Assembly: GCA_004555245.1 (NCBI GenBank)
Contig: SFIS01000072.1
Span: 1-12,831 of the forward strand
Direction: 5' to 3'
From: Bacteroidales bacterium
GTDB taxonomy: Bacteria > Bacteroidota > Bacteroidia > Bacteroidales > Bacteroidaceae
DNA length: 12,831 nucleotides
A model generated the notes under the pieces. That model did no database searches and had not been told where the DNA came from. It saw nothing but the letters and a program-made list of their open reading frames with translations. Below, piece by piece: positions 1-7,263 of the stretch (the stretch's first letter is position 1; each line of letters begins with the position of its first letter). The translations under genes were made by a program, and so were the position numbers.

Positions 1-2201
1 GTCTCAGGAGAGATGTCGTTGGGGAATCCCATTTCAATCAACTTCTTACGGAAAGCAGGCGTATTATATACAAAACCATTTCCTGAGAATGCTGACAGCA
101 CCGCATTCATATCTGCATACTTCTCCTTTACTGCAGCGGGAAGGTTGGAATACTTAGAACTTGGACCGAGCTGTGCCTGATACTGCACCATACCACTATT
201 TGTAGGCATATTAGTAAAGAACACCAAAGGCAAACGTCCTGAGAACAAGCCCGTTCCTCCACGCACTTTAAGAGTCTTGTCACCAAGCATATCGTAGCTG
301 AAACCTATACGTGGCGAAACAATGAGTTTAGTAGAAGGCCATTTGCCGGTATCAATATTCCTACCGTTATAGTCAAGGTCATAGATAGCATTGTTGCGCA
401 TCAAATCGTCGTTATTGAAGAACAATGCATCAAAACGCAATCCTGCTGTAAGTTTAAGCCTTTCATTTGCATTCCACTCGTCCTGTACGTATGCACCAAA
501 CTTGTTGAAAGCCACACGTGACACGGGGTTTGTCTCATCACCATAACCGTAAGTCAGACATACGACCTCTGGAGTACGCTGATTGAGGAAATCGTCCATA
601 CTCTTATAGCGGTAGTATCCGGTACCATTACGCATATAGGCATTGTCAGCCATCTGATATTCATAGCTCAGACCACCCATAATCTTGTGGTTTCCATTAT
701 ACCATGTCACATCATCCTTAATATTCCATGTGGTATTGTGAACGGCATTGTTATATGTAAACAACTCATATCCAAGTGATATGTACGGAGTGTTTGTTCC
801 CGTACCATCCATAATATCTATGAACGGGAAATCAGAAGAGTTTGTGTCGCGGATGTCATCAGCCTTGGTATAAGTAAACAGGAACTGATTTGAAATATTG
901 TCGCCAAAACGGCTGTTAAGGTCAACAGAGCCAGAATAGACCTTGTTATTAACCGAATACATTGAATTGGCATACGACATACCATACAATGATGTACGGT
1001 TGAACGCAGAACGTGTACCACCATCCATTGACAAGCCATTAGGACCGTTCCAGTTTGTATTGTTGGTGTAATTGTAACGAACCGCAAGGTGATGGTCGTT
1101 GTTTATATTCCAATCTATACGACCAAGAATCTTTGTATTCTTCTCGTCAGCAGGGAAACTGTCAAAAGAACCAGTGTCATATCCATATTTCTCTTTTGCA
1201 AAGTCTGAAACAATCTGCATATCTTCTATGGTAGCGTATGAAAGATATGCATCTTCATTTCCCACGCCATCCTTGGATGCACGCCAACGCACAGGAACCG
1301 TAGGAGACTTTTGGAATTCAGCATTTGCGAAGAAGAACAGTTTGTCTTTGATAATCGGACCCCCGAGTGTAAAACCGTAAGTTGTCTGACGGTCACGGTC
1401 ACGAGCGCCTGCAACCTGCTCACCATCAACGGTATCACCACGCATATTTTCATTACGATGGAAAACATACGCAGAACCCTTGAATGTGTTTGTTCCTGAT
1501 TTTGTCACCGCGTTTATTGCACCTCCAATAAAGTTTGTCTGACGCACATCGTACGGAGAGATTACGACTTGCATTTCCTCTATTGCCTCGATAGAAATGG
1601 GATTTCCACCTCCGGGGAGTCCGGAATTCAATCCAAAGTTATTGTTGAAATTAGCACCGTCAACAGTGAAGTTGGCAGTACGTCCGTCTGAGCCTTGGAA
1701 TGTCATGCCATTGCCTCCGTAGGGTGAGAGTCGGGCCATATCGGTGATGCTGCGGCTAACAGTAGGAACAGCTGCCATTTGGGCACTGTTGATGTTGGTT
1801 GTGGCACCCATCTTCTCTACGGCGAGTTTCGAAGCCTTACCCTGAACGACGACTTCACCGAGCACCTGTGCGTCCTCATTCATTGTTGTGTTGAGGTTGT
1901 AGGTCTCACCAAGCTGGAGCACCACATCCTTCACCTTCTTGGTCTCATAACCAATGTAGCTGATGGTGACCTCATAAGGGCCGCCTGAGCGCATACCGTT
2001 GATATTGAACTGACCTTTAGCGTTAGTTACTCCCACGTACTTTGTGCCTGAAGGAGTGTGTACGGCCTCTATCGTGGCGCCGATTACATCTTCGCCGTCG
2101 GCAGAGACCTTACCTGCCATACTTGATGTGGTAATCTGTGCCATGACGGATGACAGCGTCATCATAAGCATGGCGACAAGAATAACAATCTTTTTCTGCA
2201 T
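1..2201 (-). CDS. Oar-like TonB-dependent outer-membrane receptor, N-terminal 733 codons (C-terminus off the left edge)
   Basis: The frame is open from ATG at 2201 to the left edge, so at least 733 residues are present. Residues 1-21 form a signal peptide (MQKK, hydrophobic core, ending VMA before Q22). About 26-108 is a carboxypeptidase-regulatory-like beta-sandwich (GKVSADGEDVIGATI, then SYIGYETKKV), with LGEVVVQG near 114-121. About 125-235 is the plug (VDGANFNN, then SPYDVRQTNFIGGAINAVTK). The barrel begins near 240 with alternating aromatic strands and large asparagine-rich loops, as in Oar/OmpA-related receptors, which usually run to 1000 residues or more; about 300 are probably missing. 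Such proteins import ligands across the outer membrane using TonB-ExbBD energy. The substrate cannot be told and no SusD partner is visible, though one could lie to the left. Codons look more AT-rich than in the neighbouring minus-strand genes. Bacteroidetes-type leader; no SD needed to support this ATG. Confidence 0.93.
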   Translation of the reverse strand, partial: MQKKIVILVAMLMMTLSSVMAQITTSSMAGKVSADGEDVIGATIEAVHTPSGTKYVGVTNAKGQFNINGMRSGGPYEVTISYIGYETKKVKDVVLQLGETYNLNTTMNEDAQVLGEVVVQGKASKLAVEKMGATTNINSAQMAAVPTVSRSITDMARLSPYGGNGMTFQGSDGRTANFTVDGANFNNNFGLNSGLPGGGNPISIEAIEEMQVVISPYDVRQTNFIGGAINAVTKSGTNTFKGSAYVFHRNENMRGDTVDGEQVAGARDRDRQTTYGFTLGGPIIKDKLFFFANAEFQKSPTVPVRWRASKDGVGNEDAYLSYATIEDMQIVSDFAKEKYGYDTGSFDSFPADEKNTKILGRIDWNINNDHHLAVRYNYTNNTNWNGPNGLSMDGGTRSAFNRTSLYGMSYANSMYSVNNKVYSGSVDLNSRFGDNISNQFLFTYTKADDIRDTNSSDFPFIDIMDGTGTNTPYISLGYELFTYNNAVHNTTWNIKDDVTWYNGNHKIMGGLSYEYQMADNAYMRNGTGYYRYKSMDDFLNQRTPEVVCLTYGYGDETNPVSRVAFNKFGAYVQDEWNANERLKLTAGLRFDALFFNNDDLMRNNAIYDLDYNGRNIDTGKWPSTKLIVSPRIGFSYDMLGDKTLKVRGGTGLFSGRLPLVFFTNMPTNSGMVQYQAQLGPSSKYSNLPAAVKEKYADMNAVLSAFSGNGFVYNTPAFRKKLIEMGFPNDISPE

Positions 2202-2377
2202 AGAATTTTGAATGTTTGATATTTATTTAAGAATAAGAATGTAAAGTCAGTGTCATGTCCTGCGGCGTTTCCGCAAGCCTCTGCGCCCCTTCAGCCTGTT
2301 CTCCCGTCCGGGCGTCATTTGCTGTCCGGGACATCGGCTTTTTGGGTGTTGGTGATGTTTCTTTACGTTTACGTCTG

Positions 2378-2409
2378 CAAAATTAATCAAAAAAATCCGA
2401 ACAATTGTT
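2378..2409 (-). promoter_or_regulatory. Candidate promoter of the TonB-dependent receptor, with an overlapping palindrome
   Basis: On the minus strand TAATTTTG (2385-2378) matches the Bacteroidetes -7 consensus TAnnTTTG. No TTG is correctly spaced for a -33 element: the nearest gives a 16-bp spacer. In that place sits a perfect 10-bp palindrome, AACAATTGTT (2400-2409), which could be an operator. Transcription from here would give a leader of about 170 nt before the ATG at 2201. The leader is GC-richer than its surroundings and contains a small hairpin, TGCGG/CCGCA at 2261-2275, and the hexamer TCCGGG twice (2307-2312 and 2325-2330). This is a motif match only. Confidence 0.5.
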
Positions 2410-2435
2410 ACAATGATGTTAAAAAATCTCTACAA

Positions 2436-2451
2436 GTTGAAATTAGTCAAC
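2436..2451 (-). terminator. Weak possible terminator downstream of the TamL-like gene
   Basis: A 5-bp inverted repeat GTTGA/TCAAC with a 6-nt loop lies 21 bases past the TamL-like stop codon. On the minus strand a T6 run follows about nine bases later (2426-2421). The stem is short and AT-rich and the T-run is not adjacent, so this is weak. It would separate the tamL transcript from the receptor promoter. Confidence 0.25.
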
Positions 2452-2471
2452 ATTTTATGTGATTTTCTATG

Positions 2472-4661
2472 TCAGAACGGCATCCCGACTGCGAAGTGGA
2501 ATGTGAAGTCTCTCGAGAAGTCGGGATGCAGTATAGGGTAGTGTTCCCTGCTGTCGTTGTATGCCGGCGAGACGGCTTTCATTCCGGCGTCGAACCTGAG
2601 TATGAAGTATCCGAAGTTCAGTCGCAGACCGATGCCGTAGCCTACGGCGATTTGTTTGTAGAAGCTGTCGAAGCGGAACTGTCCTCCCGGCTGGCTCTCG
2701 TAGTTGCGCACGGTCCAGATGTTTCCGGCATCGACGAAGGCCGCGCCGTGGAGTTTCCAGAAGAGCGGGGTGCGGTATTCGATGTTCAGGTCGAGCTTTA
2801 TGTCGCCTGTCTGGTTGATGAAGTCAATTCGTCCGTCTGTCCCGACAAACGCTCCGGGGCCCAGCTCGCGCACGCCCCATCCTCTGACGCTGTTTGACCC
2901 TCCGGCGAAATATCTCTTCTCGAAAGGCAGTATGCTGCTGTTGCCGTAGGGGTAGGCTATGCCGAGATGTCCGTGCATGACAAGTTCTGACGCCGTGCCG
3001 ATTCTTGTGATGTGTGTGGCGTCAACGTCGCCTTTGACATATTGTGCGTATGCTATGTTGAACAGCGTGTATTGCCCGTCCTTGTTCTTGCTGAACGACG
3101 CGAGTTTCGCTATGCCGTTGAGGATGTTGCCGGCTGTCTCGAAGTTGAACTTCACGGCGTCCGTGCCGTTGTTGTATGCCACCCCGAAGCCTATCTTCGT
3201 GATGAAGAGGTCCTCGTAGTTGTATCTCAGTATGGCGTTGTTGCTTGTCGTGGATTCGAGATAGTCGTGTTTGAATGTCTCTGAAATCCATGGCATGTAG
3301 ATGTAGTTGAGGTCGAGCAGGTCGAAGGTGTAGCGTGTGTGGTGGTTAGGCTCAGACCAGTTGTATTTCAGTGCTGAGGAGAACATGCGGCGGTGGAACT
3401 CGGGACGGTTCTGCGAGTTGTATGCCACGGAGAGCTCGCTGTTTGAGATGACGCTGCGTTTGAAGGTGCGCGAGATGAACGGTGCGAGGAAGCGCGGGAA
3501 CTGCAGCTTGCCCTCTATGCCGTATTCTATGTAGTCCTGGTTGTTGTAGCCTTCAAGCCCGGTGATGGCTTCGTATGCTCCGCGCAGCTGGAGCGAGAAT
3601 GTCTCTGAGCCGTGGGAGAGGTTGCGGTTCTCGAATATCAGCGACACGGCGGCGCCGAAGTCGCCTGCCGTGTTGGTGCCTTCGGGCTGTATGGAGACGG
3701 AGTTGGGTTTTCGCGGAGACATCTGTATGTCGCAGTCCAGAAGGTTTTGTCCGCTGCCGTCCTCTGTCTCGGCGAATCTGATGTTTGTGTATTTCAGGGC
3801 CTGCAGGCGGGCGAAGCGCTGGTAGGTCTTCTCCAGTGCCGTCGCGCTGTATGGCTTGCCTTTCTGTATGATGGTGTTCTCGTCGAGTACGCTTGCCCGC
3901 AGCGGTATGTCGTATTCCGGCGAGCCGGTAGAATATGTGATGTCGTTGATGACATAGCAGGGATGCCGTGTCTCTTCGGCGCGGCTGTTGGCTTTGTATG
4001 GTATCAGGGTGAGAGTGAGGCGGATGCTGTTTTCTCCCGGTATGGTGTCGGCGATGTAGCGGATGAAGTCTTTGTTGAATTTGTAGTAGCCTCTGTCCTG
4101 CAGGTATCTCACGATGCCGGAGCGCTCTTCGTTCAGCGCGGCGACGCTGAACTGCCGTCCGGCTTGCAGGCTGTAGGTGTAGCCTTCGTTCAGCAGCGAG
4201 TCTATTCTCTCGTCTTGTATGTCGTGGCGTATGCTATATATATAATAAGGTGTACCGCTTTCCACCCTGTAGTTCACCACGCATTTCGGGTTGCGCTTGT
4301 CTCTTGTCTTTGGAATGACGGCACATTCTGCCGTCACTTTTGCGTGCATATATCCCTCGTTGTTCATCGCTGTGGCGAGGTCGCGGCATGATGCCTCGGT
4401 CTTTGTCTGGTCGTATGCGAGGTGTCTCCTCTTTCCGTTCTCCATGCCCGGCATCTGGTGTACGTATGTCGCCAGGCGCCGGGTGTCCACGCTGTCGTTG
4501 TCGGCGGTGATGTTCACTGCCTTTATCTCTGTCTCTCCCGGTTCGAGCTGGTTTTTCGTGGCGCATGACGTGAGCGTCAGGAGTATGGCGACACACCCCA
4601 TGCCTATGATGTCCCATATCGCATGGGATGTCTTTCCGCTTTCATGCTTCACGTTGTCCAA
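2472..4661 (-). CDS. tamL: TamL-like Omp85-family outer-membrane assembly lipoprotein (surface antigen D15/BamA fold)
   Basis: The protein has 729 residues with this start. The N-terminus carries positive residues, a hydrophobic stretch and a lipobox LTSC with the acylated cysteine at about residue 33, so a lipid anchor is expected. That matches TamL, the Bacteroidetes lipoprotein variant of TamA, rather than BamA. Residues ~40-310 are POTRA-like repeats (VNYRVESGTPYYIYSI; LNEERSGIVRYLQDRGYY). From ~320 comes a 16-strand-type barrel with the Omp85 L6 signature GGSNSVRGWG at 587-596, ending on phenylalanine (AVGMPF), typical of outer-membrane barrels. Its role would be insertion of outer-membrane proteins with a TamB partner, which is not in the window. 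Start choice: the only in-frame options that keep the charged n-region are TTG at 4661 and GTG at 4652; ATG at residue 21 would leave almost no n-region. The gene starts 73 bases after the esterase stop with no clear promoter, so co-transcription is likely. Confidence 0.85.
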   Translation of the reverse strand: MDNVKHESGKTSHAIWDIIGMGCVAILLTLTSCATKNQLEPGETEIKAVNITADNDSVDTRRLATYVHQMPGMENGKRRHLAYDQTKTEASCRDLATAMNNEGYMHAKVTAECAVIPKTRDKRNPKCVVNYRVESGTPYYIYSIRHDIQDERIDSLLNEGYTYSLQAGRQFSVAALNEERSGIVRYLQDRGYYKFNKDFIRYIADTIPGENSIRLTLTLIPYKANSRAEETRHPCYVINDITYSTGSPEYDIPLRASVLDENTIIQKGKPYSATALEKTYQRFARLQALKYTNIRFAETEDGSGQNLLDCDIQMSPRKPNSVSIQPEGTNTAGDFGAAVSLIFENRNLSHGSETFSLQLRGAYEAITGLEGYNNQDYIEYGIEGKLQFPRFLAPFISRTFKRSVISNSELSVAYNSQNRPEFHRRMFSSALKYNWSEPNHHTRYTFDLLDLNYIYMPWISETFKHDYLESTTSNNAILRYNYEDLFITKIGFGVAYNNGTDAVKFNFETAGNILNGIAKLASFSKNKDGQYTLFNIAYAQYVKGDVDATHITRIGTASELVMHGHLGIAYPYGNSSILPFEKRYFAGGSNSVRGWGVRELGPGAFVGTDGRIDFINQTGDIKLDLNIEYRTPLFWKLHGAAFVDAGNIWTVRNYESQPGGQFRFDSFYKQIAVGYGIGLRLNFGYFILRFDAGMKAVSPAYNDSREHYPILHPDFSRDFTFHFAVGMPF

Positions 4662-4734
4662 GTCTTGTACGTCTGTGTACTGCTGTCCTGACGGTCAGCT
4701 CGGCTGCCGTGTGGTGTCCCTGTCTCGTACAGGG

Positions 4735-5787
4735 CTATTTCAGCAGCTTCGCTGTCTGTCTTGTTTCTATTCTTGTGCCTTTTTGCGTTGCCGGCTTTTT
4801 GAATGTCCCGTCGAGCAGGAGTATTGTAGCCTTCGTGTTCTCAGGGATGACATCTACCGCCTCCTGAAGTGTCATGAAGTCGCCGCGTCCCTTGTCCGAC
4901 ACGACATAGTCGTAGTGTCTGATATGCTTTTTCAGTTCGGGCACGACTTCTCCTACGGCATCGGCGAGCAGTCTGCTTACCACCCGTGCGCCGTAGATGC
5001 TGTAGTGTGTGTTGTCGCGTCTGCCGTCCGGGATGCTTTCCACCTCTCCGGGCTTCAGCCATACGTGCAGCTTTCTCGATCCTACGATGCCGTGGTCCTG
5101 TTCCAGGTGGTGGCTTATGGTTGTGGCGTCAACAAACGGCACGTTGTTGCGTATCGCCACGAGGCGCGGTGCGGCGGTGTAGTCGCCGTCAGTGGTGTAG
5201 TGTGTCGGCACGAGATATAGTGTGTTCACCTCTTCGTCGCCGTATTCCAAGTCGCGCAGCGTCTCGTCGTCAGCCGTGCCGTCGTCAGCCTTCTGTGCCA
5301 TGGCGTCGGCCTTGCGCTTGTCGTAGAAGAGGCGCCGTTCCACGCTGTTGAACATCACGGGGATGCCGCCTTTGGCGCGTGTCTCGTTGATGTAGCGTTC
5401 GAGTGTCGCGTCGAATGTCGTGCCGGGGTCGGTGTGGCGTATGCTGCCCGGCTTGTCGGCTTTCTCGTCGTTGTGTCCGAACTGTATGAAGACGTAGTCT
5501 CCGGGCTTTATGAGGTCCAGCACTTTCTGCCAGTGTCCTTCGCGTATGAATGAGATTGACGAGCGTCCGTTGAGTGCGTGGTTGTCAACGATGATGTCTT
5601 CGTCGAAACATCCTTGCAGCATCATGCCCCACCCGCGTTCGGGCGAGCCTTTTGATATGTCTTTGTTCGCCATGGTGGAATCTCCGACCATGAAGATTGT
5701 CGTCTTCCGTCTTGAACCTGACGTGACGGCAAGCGTGACAGCAAGAATCATGACGAGCCATGCCGCCAGTCTGATGTGGTGTTTCAT
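4735..5787 (-). CDS. Secreted SGNH/GDSL esterase, rhamnogalacturonan acetylesterase-like (CE12), with a truncated CE8 pectinesterase tail
   Basis: The protein has 350 residues. Residues 1-24 are a signal peptide (MKHHIRLAAWLVMILAVTLAV). The SGNH blocks are complete: GDST with nucleophile S37; the glycine of NHALNGRSS (G74); GHND with N106; and DNTH with D258 and H261 followed by YSIYGARVV. Order and context match rhamnogalacturonan/pectin acetylesterases (YteT/CE12 type), which remove acetyl groups from pectin backbones outside the cytoplasm. An acidic, alanine-rich stretch at about 155-186 interrupts the usual distance between the central blocks. Residues ~291-331 (YDYVVSDKGRGDFMTLQEAV, then ILLLDGTF) look like the start of a CE8 pectin methylesterase, which then stops. 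The esterase half should be active; the tail cannot be. It follows hisS with a 115-base gap holding a 9-bp repeat and no recognisable promoter, so it is probably read through from purA-hisS. The exact substrate is inferred. Confidence 0.85.
   Translation of the reverse strand: MKHHIRLAAWLVMILAVTLAVTSGSRRKTTIFMVGDSTMANKDISKGSPERGWGMMLQGCFDEDIIVDNHALNGRSSISFIREGHWQKVLDLIKPGDYVFIQFGHNDEKADKPGSIRHTDPGTTFDATLERYINETRAKGGIPVMFNSVERRLFYDKRKADAMAQKADDGTADDETLRDLEYGDEEVNTLYLVPTHYTTDGDYTAAPRLVAIRNNVPFVDATTISHHLEQDHGIVGSRKLHVWLKPGEVESIPDGRRDNTHYSIYGARVVSRLLADAVGEVVPELKKHIRHYDYVVSDKGRGDFMTLQEAVDVIPENTKATILLLDGTFKKPATQKGTRIETRQTAKLLK
4795..4917 (-). other. Remnant of a CE8 pectin methylesterase domain at the C-terminus of the esterase
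   Basis: Residues 291-331 of the esterase read like the opening beta-helix turn of pectinesterases: a V-V-x-D-x-G-x-G-D-F-x-T-x-Q-E-A-V pattern, then P, then a strand ending LLDGTFKK. A CE8 domain needs roughly 300 residues, and its catalytic aspartates and arginine lie far downstream of this part. Only 19 more residues follow before the stop, and the TamL-like gene starts 73 bases later, so no room remains for the rest. The simplest reading is a former CE12-CE8 fusion that lost most of its second domain. Similarity was judged by eye. Confidence 0.65.
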
Positions 5788-5815
5788 ATTAGTTTCAGGT
5801 TGTTAGTTTCCAGTA

Positions 5816-5883
5816 GTGGCGTTCGTGACGTTATTGTCTTTCGTGATGTTATTGTCGTTTGTGGCGTTCGTGATGTTATTCTC
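5816..5883. repeat. Short tandem array with 9-bp periodicity between hisS and the esterase gene
   Basis: Seen on the plus strand as consecutive 9-mers from 5821: GTTCGTGAC, GTTATTGTC, TTTCGTGAT, GTTATTGTC, GTTTGTGGC, GTTCGTGAT, GTTATTCTC (ending 5883). GTTATTGTC-type units recur three times and TTCGTGAY-type units three times, in alternation; GTGGCGTTCGTGA occurs at 5816 and 5861. On the transcribed (minus) strand, one frame across the array would read as an asparagine/threonine-rich run, but it is bounded by stops (TAG upstream, TAA at its end) and has no good start codon. It lies in the only sizeable gap of the purA-hisS-esterase-tamL block. Confidence 0.8.
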
Positions 5884-5902
5884 GTCCGCCAGCTTCAAAT
5901 GC

Positions 5903-7255
5903 TCATCCTATCGCATCTATAAGCTCTTCGGGCGTGAGGAGTTTCTGTTCGCCCGTAAGCATATTCTTCAGCGTCACTTTGCCTTCCGCCATCTCGTTGT
6001 CGCCCGCAAGCGCCACGAAGGAGATGTTCTTTGCGTTGGCGTACGACATCTGCTTCTTCATCTTCACCGCATCGGGGAATACTTCGGTGCGTATGCCCCT
6101 CTCCCTTGCCTTTCTGGCGATGGGCAGGCAGTAGGCCGTCTCTTTCTCGCCGAAGTTGATGAAGAGCAGCTGTGTGGTGCTGACCGCCTCTTCTGGGTAG
6201 AGGTCGAGCTGGTTCAGCACGTCGTAGATGCGGTCTGCTCCGAATGATATGCCTACTCCCGACAGTCCGGGCATTCCGAAGATGCCGGTGAGGTTGTCAT
6301 ACCGTCCGCCGCCGGTGATGGAGCCTATCTGCACGTCGAGGGCTTTGACCTCGAAGATGGCGCCCGTGTAGTAGTTCAGTCCTCGTGCGAGGGTGAGGTC
6401 GAGCTGTATCTCGTTCTTTAGCGTACCCTTCAGCATGTCGAGGATATACTGGCATTCCGCCACGCCTTTCAGTCCGGTCTCGCTTCCGCCGAGCACCTCG
6501 CGTATGGTCTGCAGCTTCTCGTCGTTCGTGCCTTCGAGTTTGATGATGGGCTGCAGCTTCTCTATGGCGGCGTCAGAGAGGCCGTTGGCGCGCAGCTCGT
6601 CGTTGACGGCTTCGAGGCCTATCTTGTCGAGCTTGTCGATGGCTACGGTGATATCCACGATCTTGTCGGCCTCGCCGATGACCTCGGCTATGCCTGTCAG
6701 AATCTTGCGGTTGTTGATTTTTATCTGCACCCTGATACCGAAGCGCGTGAAGACGGTATCGACAATCTGCATCAGCTCCACCTCGTTGAGGAGAGAATCC
6801 GAGCCTACGACGTCGGCGTCACACTGGTAGAACTCGCGGTAGCGTCCCTTCTGCGGGCGGTCGGCTCTCCATACCGGCTGTATCTGGTATCTCTTGAAAG
6901 GCATCTGCAGCTCTTCACGGTGCTGCACCACATAGCGTGCGAAGGGGACGGTGAGGTCGTATCTCAGACCTTTCTCGCAGAATCTCGCGGCGAGCTTCAG
7001 CGTCGAGGTGTTGGCCACCTCGTCGGCTGTCATGCCGTGCAGGAAATCGCCGGAGTTGAGAATCTTGAACAGGAGCTTGTCTCCCTCCTCGCCGTATTTG
7101 CCCATCAGTGTCGAGAGGTTCTCCATGGAGGGAGTCTCTATCTGGCTGAAGCCGTAGAGGGCGTACACCTCTCTGATGGTGTTGAAGATATAGTTGCGCT
7201 TAGCCATCTCTACGGGGCCGAAGTCGCGCGTACCCTTTGGTATTGAAGGTTTCAT
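5903..7255 (-). CDS. hisS: Histidyl-tRNA synthetase
   Basis: This 450-residue class II aminoacyl-tRNA synthetase attaches histidine to tRNA-His in the cytoplasm. Visible landmarks: N-terminal PKGTRDFGPVE; motif 2 around 130-146 (VWRADRPQKGRYREFYQCD); the histidine-specific RGLNYYTG at 291-298; GGGRYDNL at 315-322; motif 3 GVGISFGADR at 333-342; and a C-terminal anticodon-binding domain from about 365 (LLFINFGEKE, then KARERGIRTEVF). The length fits Bacteroidetes HisRS, which carries an insertion relative to the E. coli enzyme. The start ATG at 7255 is only 8 bases after the purA stop, so the two are surely co-transcribed. Nothing is missing from the active site. Downstream is the 9-bp repeat and then the esterase, without an obvious terminator. 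Confidence 0.97.
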   Translation of the reverse strand: MKPSIPKGTRDFGPVEMAKRNYIFNTIREVYALYGFSQIETPSMENLSTLMGKYGEEGDKLLFKILNSGDFLHGMTADEVANTSTLKLAARFCEKGLRYDLTVPFARYVVQHREELQMPFKRYQIQPVWRADRPQKGRYREFYQCDADVVGSDSLLNEVELMQIVDTVFTRFGIRVQIKINNRKILTGIAEVIGEADKIVDITVAIDKLDKIGLEAVNDELRANGLSDAAIEKLQPIIKLEGTNDEKLQTIREVLGGSETGLKGVAECQYILDMLKGTLKNEIQLDLTLARGLNYYTGAIFEVKALDVQIGSITGGGRYDNLTGIFGMPGLSGVGISFGADRIYDVLNQLDLYPEEAVSTTQLLFINFGEKETAYCLPIARKARERGIRTEVFPDAVKMKKQMSYANAKNISFVALAGDNEMAEGKVTLKNMLTGEQKLLTPEELIDAIG

Positions 7256-7263
7256 GTGTGTTT

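Noticed and set aside
4685..4700. CTGAC-G-GTCAG palindrome between the esterase and TamL-like genes as a terminator
   Set aside because: The loop is a single base and no T-run follows, so it cannot work as an intrinsic terminator; it may be chance.
3612..5220. Long plus-strand frames (259 and 309 codons) opposite the TamL-like gene and the esterase
   Set aside because: They are antisense to genes with clear domain signatures, overlap each other, have cysteine- and valine-rich compositions typical of reversed codons, and match no family.
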